Shown here one piece after another: positions 37,836-46,687 of a stretch of 64,000 nucleotides of DNA. The DNA comes from Brevibacillus brevis NBRC 100599 (GTDB lineage Bacteria; Bacillota; Bacilli; Brevibacillales; Brevibacillaceae), in the NCBI RefSeq assembly GCF_000010165.1, contig NC_012491.1, positions 4,719,501-4,783,500 of the forward strand. The letters are read 5' to 3'. The translations under genes and the position numbers were made by a program. Under the pieces are notes generated by a model that was given only the letters and a program-made list of their open reading frames with translations, did no database searches and had not been told where the DNA came from. Positions within the stretch are counted from its first letter, which is position 1, and the number at the start of each line of letters is the position of its first letter.

Positions 37836-38528
37836 CTACCGCAAAGCAGCCTCCACAGCTGCCTCTGCATGAATCGCAGTCGTATCAAAGACCGGGACCG
37901 TGCAATCTTGGGCTGTGATCAATAGACCGATTTCCGTGCAACCGAGGATGACTGCCTCAGCGCCTTCCTTGACCAATCGCTCAATGATCGCCTGGTAATT
38001 ACGCTTGGATTCTTCGCGAATGATCCCGACACACAGCTCATTGTAAATAATCTCATGGACGAGCGTTCGCTCTTGTTCATCCGGTAGCAGTACCTCTAAT
38101 CCATGAACATCACGCAGACGCCCTGTATAGAAATCCTGCTCCATCGTAAATCGCGTCGCAAGCAGTGCCACTCGTTTATGTCCGTGGTTCGTGATCGCTT
38201 GCGCTGTCGCATCCGCGATATGAAGAAAAGGCAAGCTGGTCGCTTCCTCGATGGCATACGCCAGCTTGTGCATCGTATTTGTGCAGAGAACAATCAGGTC
38301 GGCTCCTGCCGCTTCGAGACTTTTCGCCGCAAGCGCCATCCGCTCGCCAGCTTCTTCCCATCGTCCTTCTCGTTGCATTTCTTCGATCTCGGCAAAATCA
38401 ACGGAATACAGGATGCTTTTTGCTGAATGCAAACCGCCCAGTCGCTCCTTCACGGTTTCATTGATCAAACGGTAGTAGACCAAGGAGGACTCCCAGCTCA
38501 TGCCGCCAATTAATCCGATTGTTTTCAT
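37836..38528 (-). CDS. Aspartate/glutamate racemase family protein
   Basis: 230 residues. Begins IGLIGGMSWESSLVYYRLIN, the family signature, and carries the two catalytic cysteines in VLCTNTMHK (about 82) and VILGCTEIGLL (about 195). This is a cofactor-independent racemase producing D-aspartate or a related D-amino acid. It resembles the YgeA-type broad racemases as well. Single gene. Confidence 0.92.
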   Translation of the reverse strand: MKTIGLIGGMSWESSLVYYRLINETVKERLGGLHSAKSILYSVDFAEIEEMQREGRWEEAGERMALAAKSLEAAGADLIVLCTNTMHKLAYAIEEATSLPFLHIADATAQAITNHGHKRVALLATRFTMEQDFYTGRLRDVHGLEVLLPDEQERTLVHEIIYNELCVGIIREESKRNYQAIIERLVKEGAEAVILGCTEIGLLITAQDCTVPVFDTTAIHAEAAVEAALR

Positions 38529-38623
38529 TGTTCTCTACTCTCCTTTGTTGTTAGCGTTTCCATTATGATCCAATATACCACCATCCCCCATCTAGAGCGA
38601 CACATAAATAGCCCAATCACCTT

Positions 38624-38659
38624 TATGAAAAAGAGCTGTTTTCATAAGTCTTTTTCATA
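38624..38659 (-). terminator. Probable terminator after the Cfr-like gene
   Basis: Perfect 11-bp stem TATGAAAAAGA / TCTTTTTCATA with a 14-base loop, 17 bp after the stop. The T-run is inside the stem, so termination may be weak. Confidence 0.5.
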
Positions 38660-38675
38660 GGAAGACCCCCATCGA

Positions 38676-39707
38676 TTATTCAGAGCGGTATAACTGGCCG
38701 CATGCCGCGTTTATGTCCGATCCGAATTGAGTTCGGACCGTGACGCTTATCCCCCTTGACTTCAAGATCCGAACAAACGCTTTAATCCGCGAAGGATCGG
38801 ATTGCCGATAGCTGTCTGGCGTAACTTCGGTCGAATTGAATGGAATCAGGTTAACGTGGTAGAGATGTTCCCAAGCTCCCCTTCCCCTTAGCAACTCGGC
38901 AACTGCTTCCGCATGCGCTGTCGAGTCGTTTACTCCACGAAGAAGAATATACGCAATATATACCTTTCTCCCTGTTTCCCTGATGTGACGATCCAATGCT
39001 ATCAGTACGTCACGGACTGGAAATCGGTCGTTGATCGGCATCAGCTCGCTTCGCTGATCGTCGAACGGTGAATGCAGCGAGAAGGTTAGATTGACCTGGG
39101 GGAACTCCCGAGTCAGCTTGTCAATCCCCGGCAACAGGCCGATCGTGGAAATCGTAATTCGTCGATGTCCTAAACCGAAGAGATACGGGTCGGTCAATAT
39201 CGTCATGGCCTCAAAAATATGCGGGTTGGCGAGCGCCTCTCCCATGCCCATGAATGAGATGCTGTCCAAAGAGTGGCCGTTCAAACGAAAGTACAGCAAT
39301 TGGTCGGTAATTTCGTCGGCGGTCAGATTTCGTTTCAGACCAATGGTACCGGTAGCACAAAACTTGCACCTGAATCCGCAGCCGCACTGTGTGGAAATAC
39401 AATACGATTTCCACCCCCGTTCATAAGTAAGTCGTACGGCCTCGACCTGTTCGTCGCCCGGAATCGCAAACAGCACCTTGCTAACCTGTTTCGACGTGAG
39501 CTCCTTTACCGGAGCGATACTGCAAACGTTCGGTCCAAGTATCCGATTCAACTCGTCGCGCAAAAATTTGGGTAGGATGGTCATCCGTTCGTATTCGCCG
39601 ATGTTTTGCTTGAAAATGGCGTCCATAATCTGAGCATACCGATACTCAGGCTGCTTGCATTCGGACAAGATTCGCCGAATCGTTTCATATTTCGAGGTTA
39701 GTTTCAT
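38676..39707 (-). CDS. clbB: Cfr-like 23S rRNA (A2503-C8) methyltransferase, Clb type
   Basis: 343 residues, radical-SAM enzyme. The iron-sulphur motif is CGFRCKFC within a Cfr-type STQCGCGFRCKFCATG. GMGEALANP, YIAYILLRGVND and the C-terminal AACGQLY with the second catalytic Cys all match Cfr rather than the housekeeping RlmN. Adding a methyl at C8 of A2503 gives resistance to phenicols, lincosamides, oxazolidinones, pleuromutilins and streptogramin A. Cfr-like genes named clbA, clbB and clbC are known from Bacillales including Brevibacillus brevis. It is preceded by a 430-base leader with a small open frame and competing hairpins, so expression is likely drug-inducible. Confidence 0.93.
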   Translation of the reverse strand: MKLTSKYETIRRILSECKQPEYRYAQIMDAIFKQNIGEYERMTILPKFLRDELNRILGPNVCSIAPVKELTSKQVSKVLFAIPGDEQVEAVRLTYERGWKSYCISTQCGCGFRCKFCATGTIGLKRNLTADEITDQLLYFRLNGHSLDSISFMGMGEALANPHIFEAMTILTDPYLFGLGHRRITISTIGLLPGIDKLTREFPQVNLTFSLHSPFDDQRSELMPINDRFPVRDVLIALDRHIRETGRKVYIAYILLRGVNDSTAHAEAVAELLRGRGAWEHLYHVNLIPFNSTEVTPDSYRQSDPSRIKAFVRILKSRGISVTVRTQFGSDINAACGQLYRSE

Positions 39708-39710
39708 GTC

Positions 39711-39809
39711 TTCTCCTTATCGCCGGAGAAACCATATAAAGCAACCGTCAATTGGCACTATGACACATTCATCTACGTGCATCTGTCGATAAATAGGTAA
39801 ATCTCCGGC
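39711..39809 (-). promoter_or_regulatory. Predicted translational attenuator of the Cfr-like gene
   Basis: Segment A, GCCGGAGA (39802-39809, inside the leader peptide frame), can pair with segment B, TCTCCGGC (39722-39729). Segment B's TTCTCC (39725-39730) can also pair with the ribosome binding site GGAGAA (39711-39716). When A pairs with B the site is free; when a translating ribosome covers A, B can mask the site. This is the logic of erm-type attenuation. Pairing was found by eye and not energy-modelled. Confidence 0.6.
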
Positions 39810-39886
39810 AACCGATTTGTTTTTTTGTGAACCGCTTCACACAATAGGAACCGATTCACATAATCATCTACAACCTCAATCTCCAT
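39773..39886 (-). CDS. 37-codon leader peptide upstream of the Cfr-like gene
   Basis: Starts ATG 39886 with AGGAGG 9 bases upstream and ends TAG, 65 bp before the methylase start. It begins MEIEVVDDYVNRF and has no recognisable domain. Its position over segment A of the attenuator, and its strong ribosome binding site, support a role as a sensor of antibiotic-stalled ribosomes rather than as a functional protein. Confidence 0.6.
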   Translation of the reverse strand: MEIEVVDDYVNRFLLCEAVHKKTNRLPEIYLFIDRCT

Positions 39887-39924
39887 CGCTTTCATCCTCC
39901 TGAAATGGTTTATCTCTTGTCAGA

Positions 39925-39964
39925 ATAAAAAAGAGCTACAAGAAAGTTACCTTTCTTGTAGCTC
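39925..39964 (-). terminator. Strong terminator hairpin inside the Cfr leader
   Basis: Perfect 14-bp stem GAGCTACAAGAAAG / CTTTCTTGTAGCTC with a 4-base loop, followed on the leftward strand by six T's. It lies between the promoter at 40143-40171 and the leader peptide, so transcription of the methylase needs read-through. An upstream GTTACCTT (40031-40038) is complementary to AAGGTAAC in its loop and flank (39946-39953). Confidence 0.85.
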
Positions 39965-40041
39965 AAAAAATACGGCACATCCAACCCATTGCAGGGTATA
40001 AAAAGGATATATTTTCTGAGTGAAAAGAATAAGGTAACGAT

Positions 40042-40095
40042 CTTGCCAATAAAGAATAAGACAAATTTTGCTTTATTCTTTAAAAAAGTGGCAAG
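40042..40095 (-). promoter_or_regulatory. Large upstream leader hairpin
   Basis: CTTGCCA ... TAAAGAATAA pairs with TTATTCTTTA ... TGGCAAG around a 13-base loop, giving a two-part stem with an internal bulge. It could compete with pairing to the downstream terminator. Confidence 0.55.
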
Positions 40096-40142
40096 AATGA
40101 TTACATTATCCTCTTCATCTCCTATCGTTAATTGTCAGCACG

Positions 40143-40171
40143 ATTTTAACATACCAGTTTCTGCATGACAA
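40143..40171 (-). promoter_or_regulatory. Sigma-A promoter for the Cfr leader transcript
   Basis: TTGTCA (-35), 17-bp spacer, TAAAAT (-10) with a TGt extension just before the -10. This predicts a start near 40136 and a leader of about 430 nucleotides. Confidence 0.75.
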
Positions 40172-40216
40172 CATCCTCTACATGACGAAACAATAATCTA
40201 ACTGACCATTTACTAC

Positions 40217-41695
40217 CTACTCTTTGAACTTACCTGTCAGGGCATTGATATCGATATCGTTAAGATCAATTGAATAGGCAAGGACCGGTTTTGCCAACCT
40301 CTTTCCATTAATAAATGGGTAGATGTATAACAGTTCGGTGGGTTTCGCCAGCAAGGCCTTGGCTGCTGCATCTATGGAGACAGCCTTCCTCTTATCCGGG
40401 AGCTTGGCAGGCTTTTGGTCGAGTTGTTGATAGTACTCGGTGATTTTCCCTGTGACTCCATTCACACCAATACCAATGCTTCGTCCATATTCCAGCGGAA
40501 GTCCCTCAACTGATGGCACAAGCTCTACTACATACTGATGTGGATTCCCCCTATCAGGATTCTTCCAATCAGGAGTCACCCTGTAGTAGAACTCCTTTTC
40601 TTCCTGTTTGAGATATGGCTGCAGGAACTGAACAGCTTTCGCAAGAAGCTGCTTTTCCGATAATATTGTCTTTCCTTTTTCGGTTTGGGTGTTCGAATAG
40701 CTTTTAAATCCGATCACAACGTCATCCTTCGTATACAAATACTCACTAAAATCAGGCGAAAAATAGACCCTTTCCATCTCGCTATTGCCGCCATTGCTAT
40801 TGAAGATACTACCCTTCAGGCTGATACCAAACTCGCTTTCGTAAATCCGCTTTGCCTCCTGCTCATTCTTCACCTTTACTACCTTTCCACCAGGCGTGAG
40901 GGAGGTTGGTTTCCACCTCCAGGTTCTGTATTGCCGATTAGTGATCAGCTCAGCTCCTGTTACTGCGTCCACATAACCGGAGAATACAGCGGAGTAGACG
41001 AGATCGGTCTGATTTTCACCAGTCTTGTACATGAGTTGCAGTAGGGGTGGGATACAGCGGCTGAGCTGATCTTTCTTCATCGCCTGGGCTGGGGGGCGGA
41101 AGTCAGCTGGATTGATGTTTGTCAGCGTGTTTTCTCCTTCCGAAACGTGGGTTACCTGTCCCGCACTGTTTACTGACAACCGAAACTCATCGCCAACTAC
41201 CTCGATGCCATTTACATGGCGGCTATAGATGACATCGCCTACAGGAGCTCGCGTTACCTTGTACAGGCTGCGCATTTCACCGATCCACCCCTCCATGAAG
41301 GTATCGGCGCTCTTATAGGCCAGCTTGTCATCAGCAATTTCAAGATCCTTGTCATCCAATAAATAGGTGAGCAGTTTCCCGGTTTCTGCATGGATATAGG
41401 CTCTGGCAAAGAATTCATTATTTTTTTCATAACGGATCTCGTACACAGGCTGGTCTTTCGTTTCCAAGGTAATATATCTTGATGTGTCATCGAGCGCTGG
41501 GAAGAGCATTTGCAGCTTTTGCTCCGTTCGTTTTGCCTTTTCGCTTAACTGATTTTCCTGAAGGGGAGCTTCTGCTTGTTGGTTCCCTGTCTGATTTGCC
41601 ATGACTGTACCCGAGGCTGGTGACAGGAGCAGTGTGGCTGTTAGGAGTGCGCTACTTGCCAGTACAGGATAACGCCTTTGAGAGGTCGAGGTCAT
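40217..41695 (-). CDS. Secreted YcdB/YcdC (PepSY-like) protein
   Basis: 492 residues. Signal peptide (about 8-33), then repeated PepSY/propeptide-like modules of the Bacillus YcdB/YcdC type: 'KAxQFLxxYLKxEEKEFYYRV', 'GVNGVTGKITEYYQ' and 'DAAAKALLAKPTELLYIYP' are the recurring alpha-beta units. PepSY modules often inhibit proteases or bind wall components, but YcdB/YcdC proteins have no settled role. ATG 41695 sits 8 bases after GGAGG. Single gene. Confidence 0.85.
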   Translation of the reverse strand: MTSTSQRRYPVLASSALLTATLLLSPASGTVMANQTGNQQAEAPLQENQLSEKAKRTEQKLQMLFPALDDTSRYITLETKDQPVYEIRYEKNNEFFARAYIHAETGKLLTYLLDDKDLEIADDKLAYKSADTFMEGWIGEMRSLYKVTRAPVGDVIYSRHVNGIEVVGDEFRLSVNSAGQVTHVSEGENTLTNINPADFRPPAQAMKKDQLSRCIPPLLQLMYKTGENQTDLVYSAVFSGYVDAVTGAELITNRQYRTWRWKPTSLTPGGKVVKVKNEQEAKRIYESEFGISLKGSIFNSNGGNSEMERVYFSPDFSEYLYTKDDVVIGFKSYSNTQTEKGKTILSEKQLLAKAVQFLQPYLKQEEKEFYYRVTPDWKNPDRGNPHQYVVELVPSVEGLPLEYGRSIGIGVNGVTGKITEYYQQLDQKPAKLPDKRKAVSIDAAAKALLAKPTELLYIYPFINGKRLAKPVLAYSIDLNDIDINALTGKFKE

Positions 41696-41819
41696 ACGTG
41701 TATCCTCCATCTTTTCTTGACGTTGAAGCTCACACAATAAGACGATATTTGGAAATGATTGTCACATGATAAGAAAACATATCTCACAAAAAAATTTGGT
41801 TTGAGTCAACATAGCGGAG

Positions 41820-42029
41820 GAGAAGAAAAAGCACAGTTCTCTTCGACTCTGACACGCCAGCTGGGGGATTGAATGTCCGTCTCCACTTCCAAAAGGGGAC
41901 CGTCGAGCCAAAGCCACCCTACGGGCGGAAGTTTCTCAAGGAAGAAGTGTTCGACAAGCTGGTCCCCTTTTGGAAGTTCCGACTGGGTAGGCGTTGTCAA
42001 GGTCTACGAGCTCTGTGCTTTTTCTTCTC
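41820..42029. repeat. Nested inverted-repeat element
   Basis: Outer arms 41820-41836 / 42013-42029 (17 bp, perfect) and inner arms 41885-41901 / 41961-41977 (17 bp, perfect). It has the same geometry as the element at 20085-20288, and a related centre (GGAAGTTTC ... GGAAG ... AAGCTG), although the arm sequences differ. Confidence 0.8.
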
Positions 42030-42186
42030 ACCAGCTTTGTTGGTTCATCGGTACCTTATAAAACGGTAGAATGATCATTGTGATTGTTCTTTCAAGATGT
42101 CACAACCGTTATCTCAGAACGAATAACCGCCTATCGAAAGGATACGGGCTTTCGCACACACCAAACTTATAAATTCCTATACGCTG

Positions 42187-42214
42187 AAAAAGGGCCCTTA
42201 TAAGGCCCTTTTTT
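42187..42214. terminator. Terminator of the oxamate/ureide operon
   Basis: AAAAAGGGCC / GGCCCTTTTT stem around an 8-base loop, 34 bp after the deaminase gene; symmetrical, so it can work in both directions. Confidence 0.85.
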
Positions 42215-42248
42215 CATGCTCCGAACATCCGTATTTCTTGTCTGCTAT

Positions 42249-42701
42249 CTAGTCTTTGTTCAGCCGATGAAAGTGCGCAAACAACTGATCACAGTCCTCA
42301 CGCTTCTCCACCTTGATCATGTTCAAAACACTCTGATCCTTACCGGAAAAATAGTCGCGTAGATGCTTGTCCGAAAAGCCGTTCTCATGCGCATCCTCCG
42401 CAGTCGAGCAGTAATGAACAACCTTGATCCCGGACCAAATGATGGCACCTACACACATCGGGCAAGGCTCGCATGTCGCGTAAATTTCGCAGCCTGCCAG
42501 GTCCATCGTACCGAGCGCCTTGCACGCTTCACGAATGGCTACCATCTCTGCGTGCTGGGACGGGTCCATATCTGCCATCATGCGATTGCTGCATACAGCG
42601 ATGATTTCGTTCCCTTTCACGACAGCCGCTCCAAAAGGTCCGCCAAGCTTGTTGTTCATACCTTCCAGCGTTTTTTCCACTGCCAGCTTCATGTAATCCA
42701 T
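42249..42701 (-). CDS. Guanine-deaminase-like nucleoside deaminase
   Basis: 150 residues, cytidine-deaminase fold. Zinc site HAE (about 51-53) and CEPCPMC (about 76-82), and the GGPFGA motif of the GuaD group. Bacillus GuaD converts guanine to xanthine and has the same length and motifs. Being last in an operon that processes carbamoyl compounds, it could feed purine nitrogen to the pathway, though other substrates are possible. ATG with AAGGGAG upstream. Confidence 0.88.
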   Translation of the reverse strand: MDYMKLAVEKTLEGMNNKLGGPFGAAVVKGNEIIAVCSNRMMADMDPSQHAEMVAIREACKALGTMDLAGCEIYATCEPCPMCVGAIIWSGIKVVHYCSTAEDAHENGFSDKHLRDYFSGKDQSVLNMIKVEKREDCDQLFAHFHRLNKD

Positions 42702-42728
42702 AGACTTGCATACTCCCTTAAGAGGCCT

Positions 42729-43679
42729 TTATTTTACGATGTGTGTCCCTGCTTTGTTCGTAATCGCATCCTTTAAGCTCTCTGGGTTCGTAATGATCAC
42801 GCTTGACCCGTTTTTCTCCAAAAAGCTCAGGCTGGCCTCAATCTTTGGCAGCATGCTGCCTTTTGCGAAATGCTCTTCACGAACGTATTGCTTCGTTTCC
42901 TCTACCGTGATGCGCTCCAGCGCCTTTTGATTCGGCTTGCCGAAGTTAATGCATACCTGCGGAACACCTGTCGTAATGATCAAGGTCTGTGCCTCGATTT
43001 GTTCTGCCAGTAAGCTGGTGGCAAAATCTTTGTCGATGACAGCATCAATCCCATCGTACGTATTTTCGCCCGATTTCACCACCGGAATACCACCGCCGCC
43101 AACAGCGACTACCACATATCCCGCTTCGATCAACGATTTGATTGCGTCTTTTTCCACGATGTCGATTGGCTTAGGGGATGGAACCACTCTTCTGTAACCG
43201 CGACCGGAATCCTCGATAAATACCCAGTCTGGATGCTCTTTGCGCATCTCTTCCGCTTGCTCCAGCGTGAAGAAGGAGCCGACTGGCTTCGTTGGATTTT
43301 GGAAGTTCGGATCATCCTTGCTAACTTCTACCTGTGTGATTACGCTAGCAACCTTTTTGTTGATTCCTCTTTTGGCAAATTCGTTGGTGAGTGCCTGCTG
43401 GATTTGGTAGCCGATTCCGCCCTGCGTATCCGCCACGCAATTGACCAGCGGGATCGTAGGCATCCCGGACACTTCATTGGCGATTTCGCATCGTTGCAAA
43501 GCAAATCCAACCTGCGGTCCGTTGCCGTGAGTAACGACAACGTTGTACCCTTCCTGCACCATATCTGCTATATTTACTGCGGTTTCACATACGGCTTCAT
43601 ATTGGTCTTGAATCGTGTTGCGACCATTATCCTTAACTAATGAGTTGCCGCCGATAGCAACAATAACGAGTTTTTCCAC
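42729..43679 (-). CDS. arcC: Carbamate kinase
   Basis: 316 residues, amino-acid-kinase fold. It makes ATP from carbamoyl phosphate and ADP, releasing ammonia and CO2. Motifs are VAIGGNSLV at the N-terminus, VVTHGNGPQVG (phosphate loop), VAVGGGGIPV and the terminal KAGTHIV region. GTG start with AAAGGGAG. In this operon it is the likely equivalent of the E. coli allantoin-pathway kinase AllK rather than part of arginine deiminase; no arcA or arcB is nearby. Confidence 0.95.
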   Translation of the reverse strand: MEKLVIVAIGGNSLVKDNGRNTIQDQYEAVCETAVNIADMVQEGYNVVVTHGNGPQVGFALQRCEIANEVSGMPTIPLVNCVADTQGGIGYQIQQALTNEFAKRGINKKVASVITQVEVSKDDPNFQNPTKPVGSFFTLEQAEEMRKEHPDWVFIEDSGRGYRRVVPSPKPIDIVEKDAIKSLIEAGYVVVAVGGGGIPVVKSGENTYDGIDAVIDKDFATSLLAEQIEAQTLIITTGVPQVCINFGKPNQKALERITVEETKQYVREEHFAKGSMLPKIEASLSFLEKNGSSVIITNPESLKDAITNKAGTHIVK

Positions 43680-43697
43680 TGGGCACTTCTCCCTTTG

Positions 43698-45179
43698 TTA
43701 AGATGCTTTTGCAGCTGTTTCACTCTGCGTGATCGTACTTGGTTTGTTCCATTTATAGCACAGCGCATATAAAACGCCGGATATGATCAACCCGCTAAGG
43801 AATGCTGACTTGCTGATGTTTGCCAATAGTGGCACATTTGGCAAGAAAGAGCCGGATAGCGTAATCAAGAAGCTGACGATCAATACGCCGCATGCCACCA
43901 TATTAAAGCCGTTTTTGTATTCTCCGTTTTCACCCGGTTTTACGTAGATTGCAGATAAATCTAGCCTTCTTTTTCTTTCAATGAAGAAACTGACTAGCAT
44001 GATCCCCGTAATCGGACCGTACATGGAGCCGATAAAGCTATAGAACATATACAGCGCCGCCGTACCATTAACCAGCTTCCAAGGTAAAATGACAGTCCCC
44101 AATACAGCTGTCAAAATAGCTGCTGATTTCACTGTAAACATTTTCGGAAGAAGCGCTGTCATTTGCAGTCCAGATGGAAGCAAATTTCCAAACACAACAT
44201 AGCTCGTCGAACCTATATTCAGTGCCAGCAACAAGATAATGACGGCAACAGGATTCCCAATTTGATCAATGGCAACGACTACATTAAAGTCCTTGATGCC
44301 AAACGCGATTTGCGTCCCAACCAACAATCCTACACACGTAATTCCAAACAAGATGTAGGATGCAATCATTCCAAGCGGCAGACCAATCATCGGAGCTTTC
44401 GGGTGTTTTGCCCTTTGCGTAAGGTCTGCGATATTTACAATCGGGCCACCCCAGTTCGATACCAATGCACTTACACATGCGATAAATACAAGCCAATTCT
44501 CCATCGGTTTGGCAGGAGCATAAGCAAAGATTGGACCAAATCCGCCAGCAACGCTGATCGCCCAAATCGCTGCACCTACGATGAAAATATAGATGATCGG
44601 TGAAGACCATTTACTAAACAGACTGAGAATTTTCATTCCACCTAAAAACAATCCAACTGTAATGACCCAGAGGATCACATAAGAAAGCATGGTCGGGAAA
44701 TCTAATCCGAGAAAATCAAAGCCTGGAACCATACTCTTATAGCCAGGGAATATTTTCTCAAAAATGACATTAAAGGATTGTGCGCCAATAATTGTTTTTG
44801 TCCCAAAAAACACGACCCCAGCGATAAGCCCGCGACATATAGCAGGAATGATCGAGCCTTTTACACCAAAGGAGCTGCGCAGCAGCATCGAATAGCCAAT
44901 CCCGTACTTTGTTCCCGCATAGCCATTCAACACATAGCCCGCCGAAACGATCAAGGCAGCAATCATGACTGCCCACAAGACTTGCGGAACGGATAATCCG
45001 AGGACAAAGAATCCGGCTACCGTCATGTACGACATGAGATTATGCACAGCGCCCATCCATACGGTTACGTAGTTAAAGGTGCCCCAATCTCGATTTTCGG
45101 AAGTCTTTGGCAAAATATCGTCCGCGTATCCATAGGACTTGAATTCTTCATATGATTCCTTTACGTTTGCCTGTCCCAT
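43698..45179 (-). CDS. NCS1-family nucleobase/ureide permease
   Basis: 493 residues, about 12 membrane helices. It opens with the NCS1 pattern of a polar N-terminus and a WMGAVHNLMSYMTVAGFF first helix, and has NWGGPIVNIADLTQRAK in the central region that shapes the substrate site. Relatives import cytosine, uracil, allantoin or hydantoins with Na+ or H+. Position between the oxamate carbamoyltransferase genes and carbamate kinase suggests a ureido compound such as allantoin or oxalurate. ATG 45179 gives better spacing to AAGGTGA than 45185. Confidence 0.93.
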   Translation of the reverse strand: MGQANVKESYEEFKSYGYADDILPKTSENRDWGTFNYVTVWMGAVHNLMSYMTVAGFFVLGLSVPQVLWAVMIAALIVSAGYVLNGYAGTKYGIGYSMLLRSSFGVKGSIIPAICRGLIAGVVFFGTKTIIGAQSFNVIFEKIFPGYKSMVPGFDFLGLDFPTMLSYVILWVITVGLFLGGMKILSLFSKWSSPIIYIFIVGAAIWAISVAGGFGPIFAYAPAKPMENWLVFIACVSALVSNWGGPIVNIADLTQRAKHPKAPMIGLPLGMIASYILFGITCVGLLVGTQIAFGIKDFNVVVAIDQIGNPVAVIILLLALNIGSTSYVVFGNLLPSGLQMTALLPKMFTVKSAAILTAVLGTVILPWKLVNGTAALYMFYSFIGSMYGPITGIMLVSFFIERKRRLDLSAIYVKPGENGEYKNGFNMVACGVLIVSFLITLSGSFLPNVPLLANISKSAFLSGLIISGVLYALCYKWNKPSTITQSETAAKAS

Positions 45180-45204
45180 GTTCATTCACCTTCCTCTTTC
45201 AACC

Positions 45205-45238
45205 CAGCTTTCGCAACCTTCTTTTGCTGCGAAAGCTG
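45205..45238 (-). promoter_or_regulatory. Intercistronic stem-loop before the permease gene
   Basis: Perfect 11-bp stem CAGCTTTCGCA / TGCGAAAGCTG with a 12-base loop and no U-run. It lies in the 78-bp gap between allG and the permease and could set their relative levels by stabilising the upstream message. Confidence 0.6.
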
Positions 45239-45257
45239 AGTCACCTAGGATGAAAAG

Positions 45258-46685
45258 CTATTGGCTAATCGTTTCCGTCACTGCGAGCAATGCCTTTTCA
45301 AAAGCTTCCATTGGCGGATATGTAATACCCGCACCGATCATGCCGATACCTGCGTCTTTATGCGCGATGGCCGTGTTGATAATCGGCAGGATGCCAGTTT
45401 GGATCACCTGACGAATATCGATTCCTGTTGCGACACCTTGGAAGTCTAGGAGTGGAATTGTGACGTTTGGATTTTCTGCTGTCGTGATTTCTTTCATCGT
45501 GGTAGAGAAGCCGATCGCTTCTTCAACCGTTCCGCCTACGAGTGCAACAATCGCTGGAGCTGCCGCCATCGCGAAGCCACCAATCCCGTATGTTTCGGTG
45601 ATCGCACTGTCCCCGATATCCAAGCCGGAATCCTCTGGCTTGTAGCCTGCAAACATCGGACCGATTACCTTTTGTGCTGGCCCTATAAACCAGGTGTTGC
45701 CAGCCATACCGCTTACACGGATACCGAACTCAACGCCATTACGGGCCATCGTGGTGACAATCGTGCTGTTCTCAATACCGTGCGCTGCGTCAAGTGCGCA
45801 TTTGCACAGAGCCATCCATGTCGGGCCAGAGAAGTAATCGCTGCTTGCGACGAAGTCGAATACTTCGCGCTTCTGTTCTTTTGTGAAATCTGTCTCCAAA
45901 ATGTACGGAGTCAGCGCTTGAATCAACAGGCTCGTACCTGCGTTGTTGCGGTTGTGGCATTCGTCACCCATGTGCAGCGCTTGCGCCAGCATAAGACGAA
46001 GATCGATTTCGCCAGCGATTTTCATTGCATCACGCAGCATTGGTCCCAATACATCGCGCATCCAGTTCAGGCGGGCGATAACACTTTCATCGTTGGCACC
46101 CATGCGCAAAATTTTAGCCATTTGCTCACTAAGGTTGGTGTAAGCGACGTTGCCATACGTTTTGTTTTTCACCACATGCATGAACATTGAAGCGGATGTC
46201 ACACCTGCCATGGAGCCTACGCAGTTGTGCTCGTGGCATGGAGAGAACGTGATTGCGCCGGAAGCAGCTACCTGTTCAGCTTCCTCGATGTCTTTTGCCA
46301 AGCCCTCGAATACGATTGCTCCGGTTACAGCACCTTTCATTGAGCCGCACATTTTGTCCCAAGTGATCGGCGGACCTGCGTGGAGAATTGTGGTTTTCGT
46401 CATACCTGGTACCACATTGATCGCTTGGTCGAAGCCAACAAGCATCGGCTGGGAGTTGATGATACGCTCTACCGCCAGCTTGTTTGCCGCAGCGATTTTC
46501 TCGGCGACAGCTGCATTTTCCAGTCTATCGAGAGCGTTGATCAGCTCAGGCTTTCCACCGCCTGGTGGCTTCCAATCCAGGTGAGACGCATTCGCATTTT
46601 GCTTGATGATATCGTCTTTGAAAAACTCAATCCCTACGTTGATTGCATGAATTTTCCCGTTAAACAGCTCGTTGATTTTGCTCAT
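45258..46685 (-). CDS. allG: DUF1116 protein, AllG (YlbE) type oxamate carbamoyltransferase subunit
   Basis: 475 residues, soluble. It matches the E. coli YlbE/DUF1116 family, one of three components (with FdrA and DUF2877) assigned in E. coli to oxamate carbamoyltransferase. That activity splits oxalurate with phosphate into oxamate and carbamoyl phosphate. Conserved Gly-rich and Cys/His segments are visible (FSPCHEHNCVGSMAGVTSA; HNRNNAGTSLL), fitting a metal- or phosphate-binding enzyme. Start has AAGGGG. It is 2 bp after fdrA and precedes the permease. Activity is inferred from family and context. Confidence 0.9.
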   Translation of the reverse strand: MSKINELFNGKIHAINVGIEFFKDDIIKQNANASHLDWKPPGGGKPELINALDRLENAAVAEKIAAANKLAVERIINSQPMLVGFDQAINVVPGMTKTTILHAGPPITWDKMCGSMKGAVTGAIVFEGLAKDIEEAEQVAASGAITFSPCHEHNCVGSMAGVTSASMFMHVVKNKTYGNVAYTNLSEQMAKILRMGANDESVIARLNWMRDVLGPMLRDAMKIAGEIDLRLMLAQALHMGDECHNRNNAGTSLLIQALTPYILETDFTKEQKREVFDFVASSDYFSGPTWMALCKCALDAAHGIENSTIVTTMARNGVEFGIRVSGMAGNTWFIGPAQKVIGPMFAGYKPEDSGLDIGDSAITETYGIGGFAMAAAPAIVALVGGTVEEAIGFSTTMKEITTAENPNVTIPLLDFQGVATGIDIRQVIQTGILPIINTAIAHKDAGIGMIGAGITYPPMEAFEKALLAVTETISQ

Positions 46686-46687
46686 GA

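Larger units (their letters stand above)
41696..42248. other. Intergenic region with repeat and terminator
   Basis: 553 bp with no gene. It holds the promoter zone of the secreted protein (41696-41810, no clear -35/-10 chosen), the nested repeat at 41820-42029, an unremarkable AT-rich stretch, and the terminator at 42187-42214. Confidence 0.5.

Noticed and set aside
42729..43679. Arginine deiminase pathway carbamate kinase
   Set aside because: No arcA, arcB or arcD in the window; the gene sits in the FdrA/AllG/AllH operon, which makes the carbamoyl-phosphate source different.
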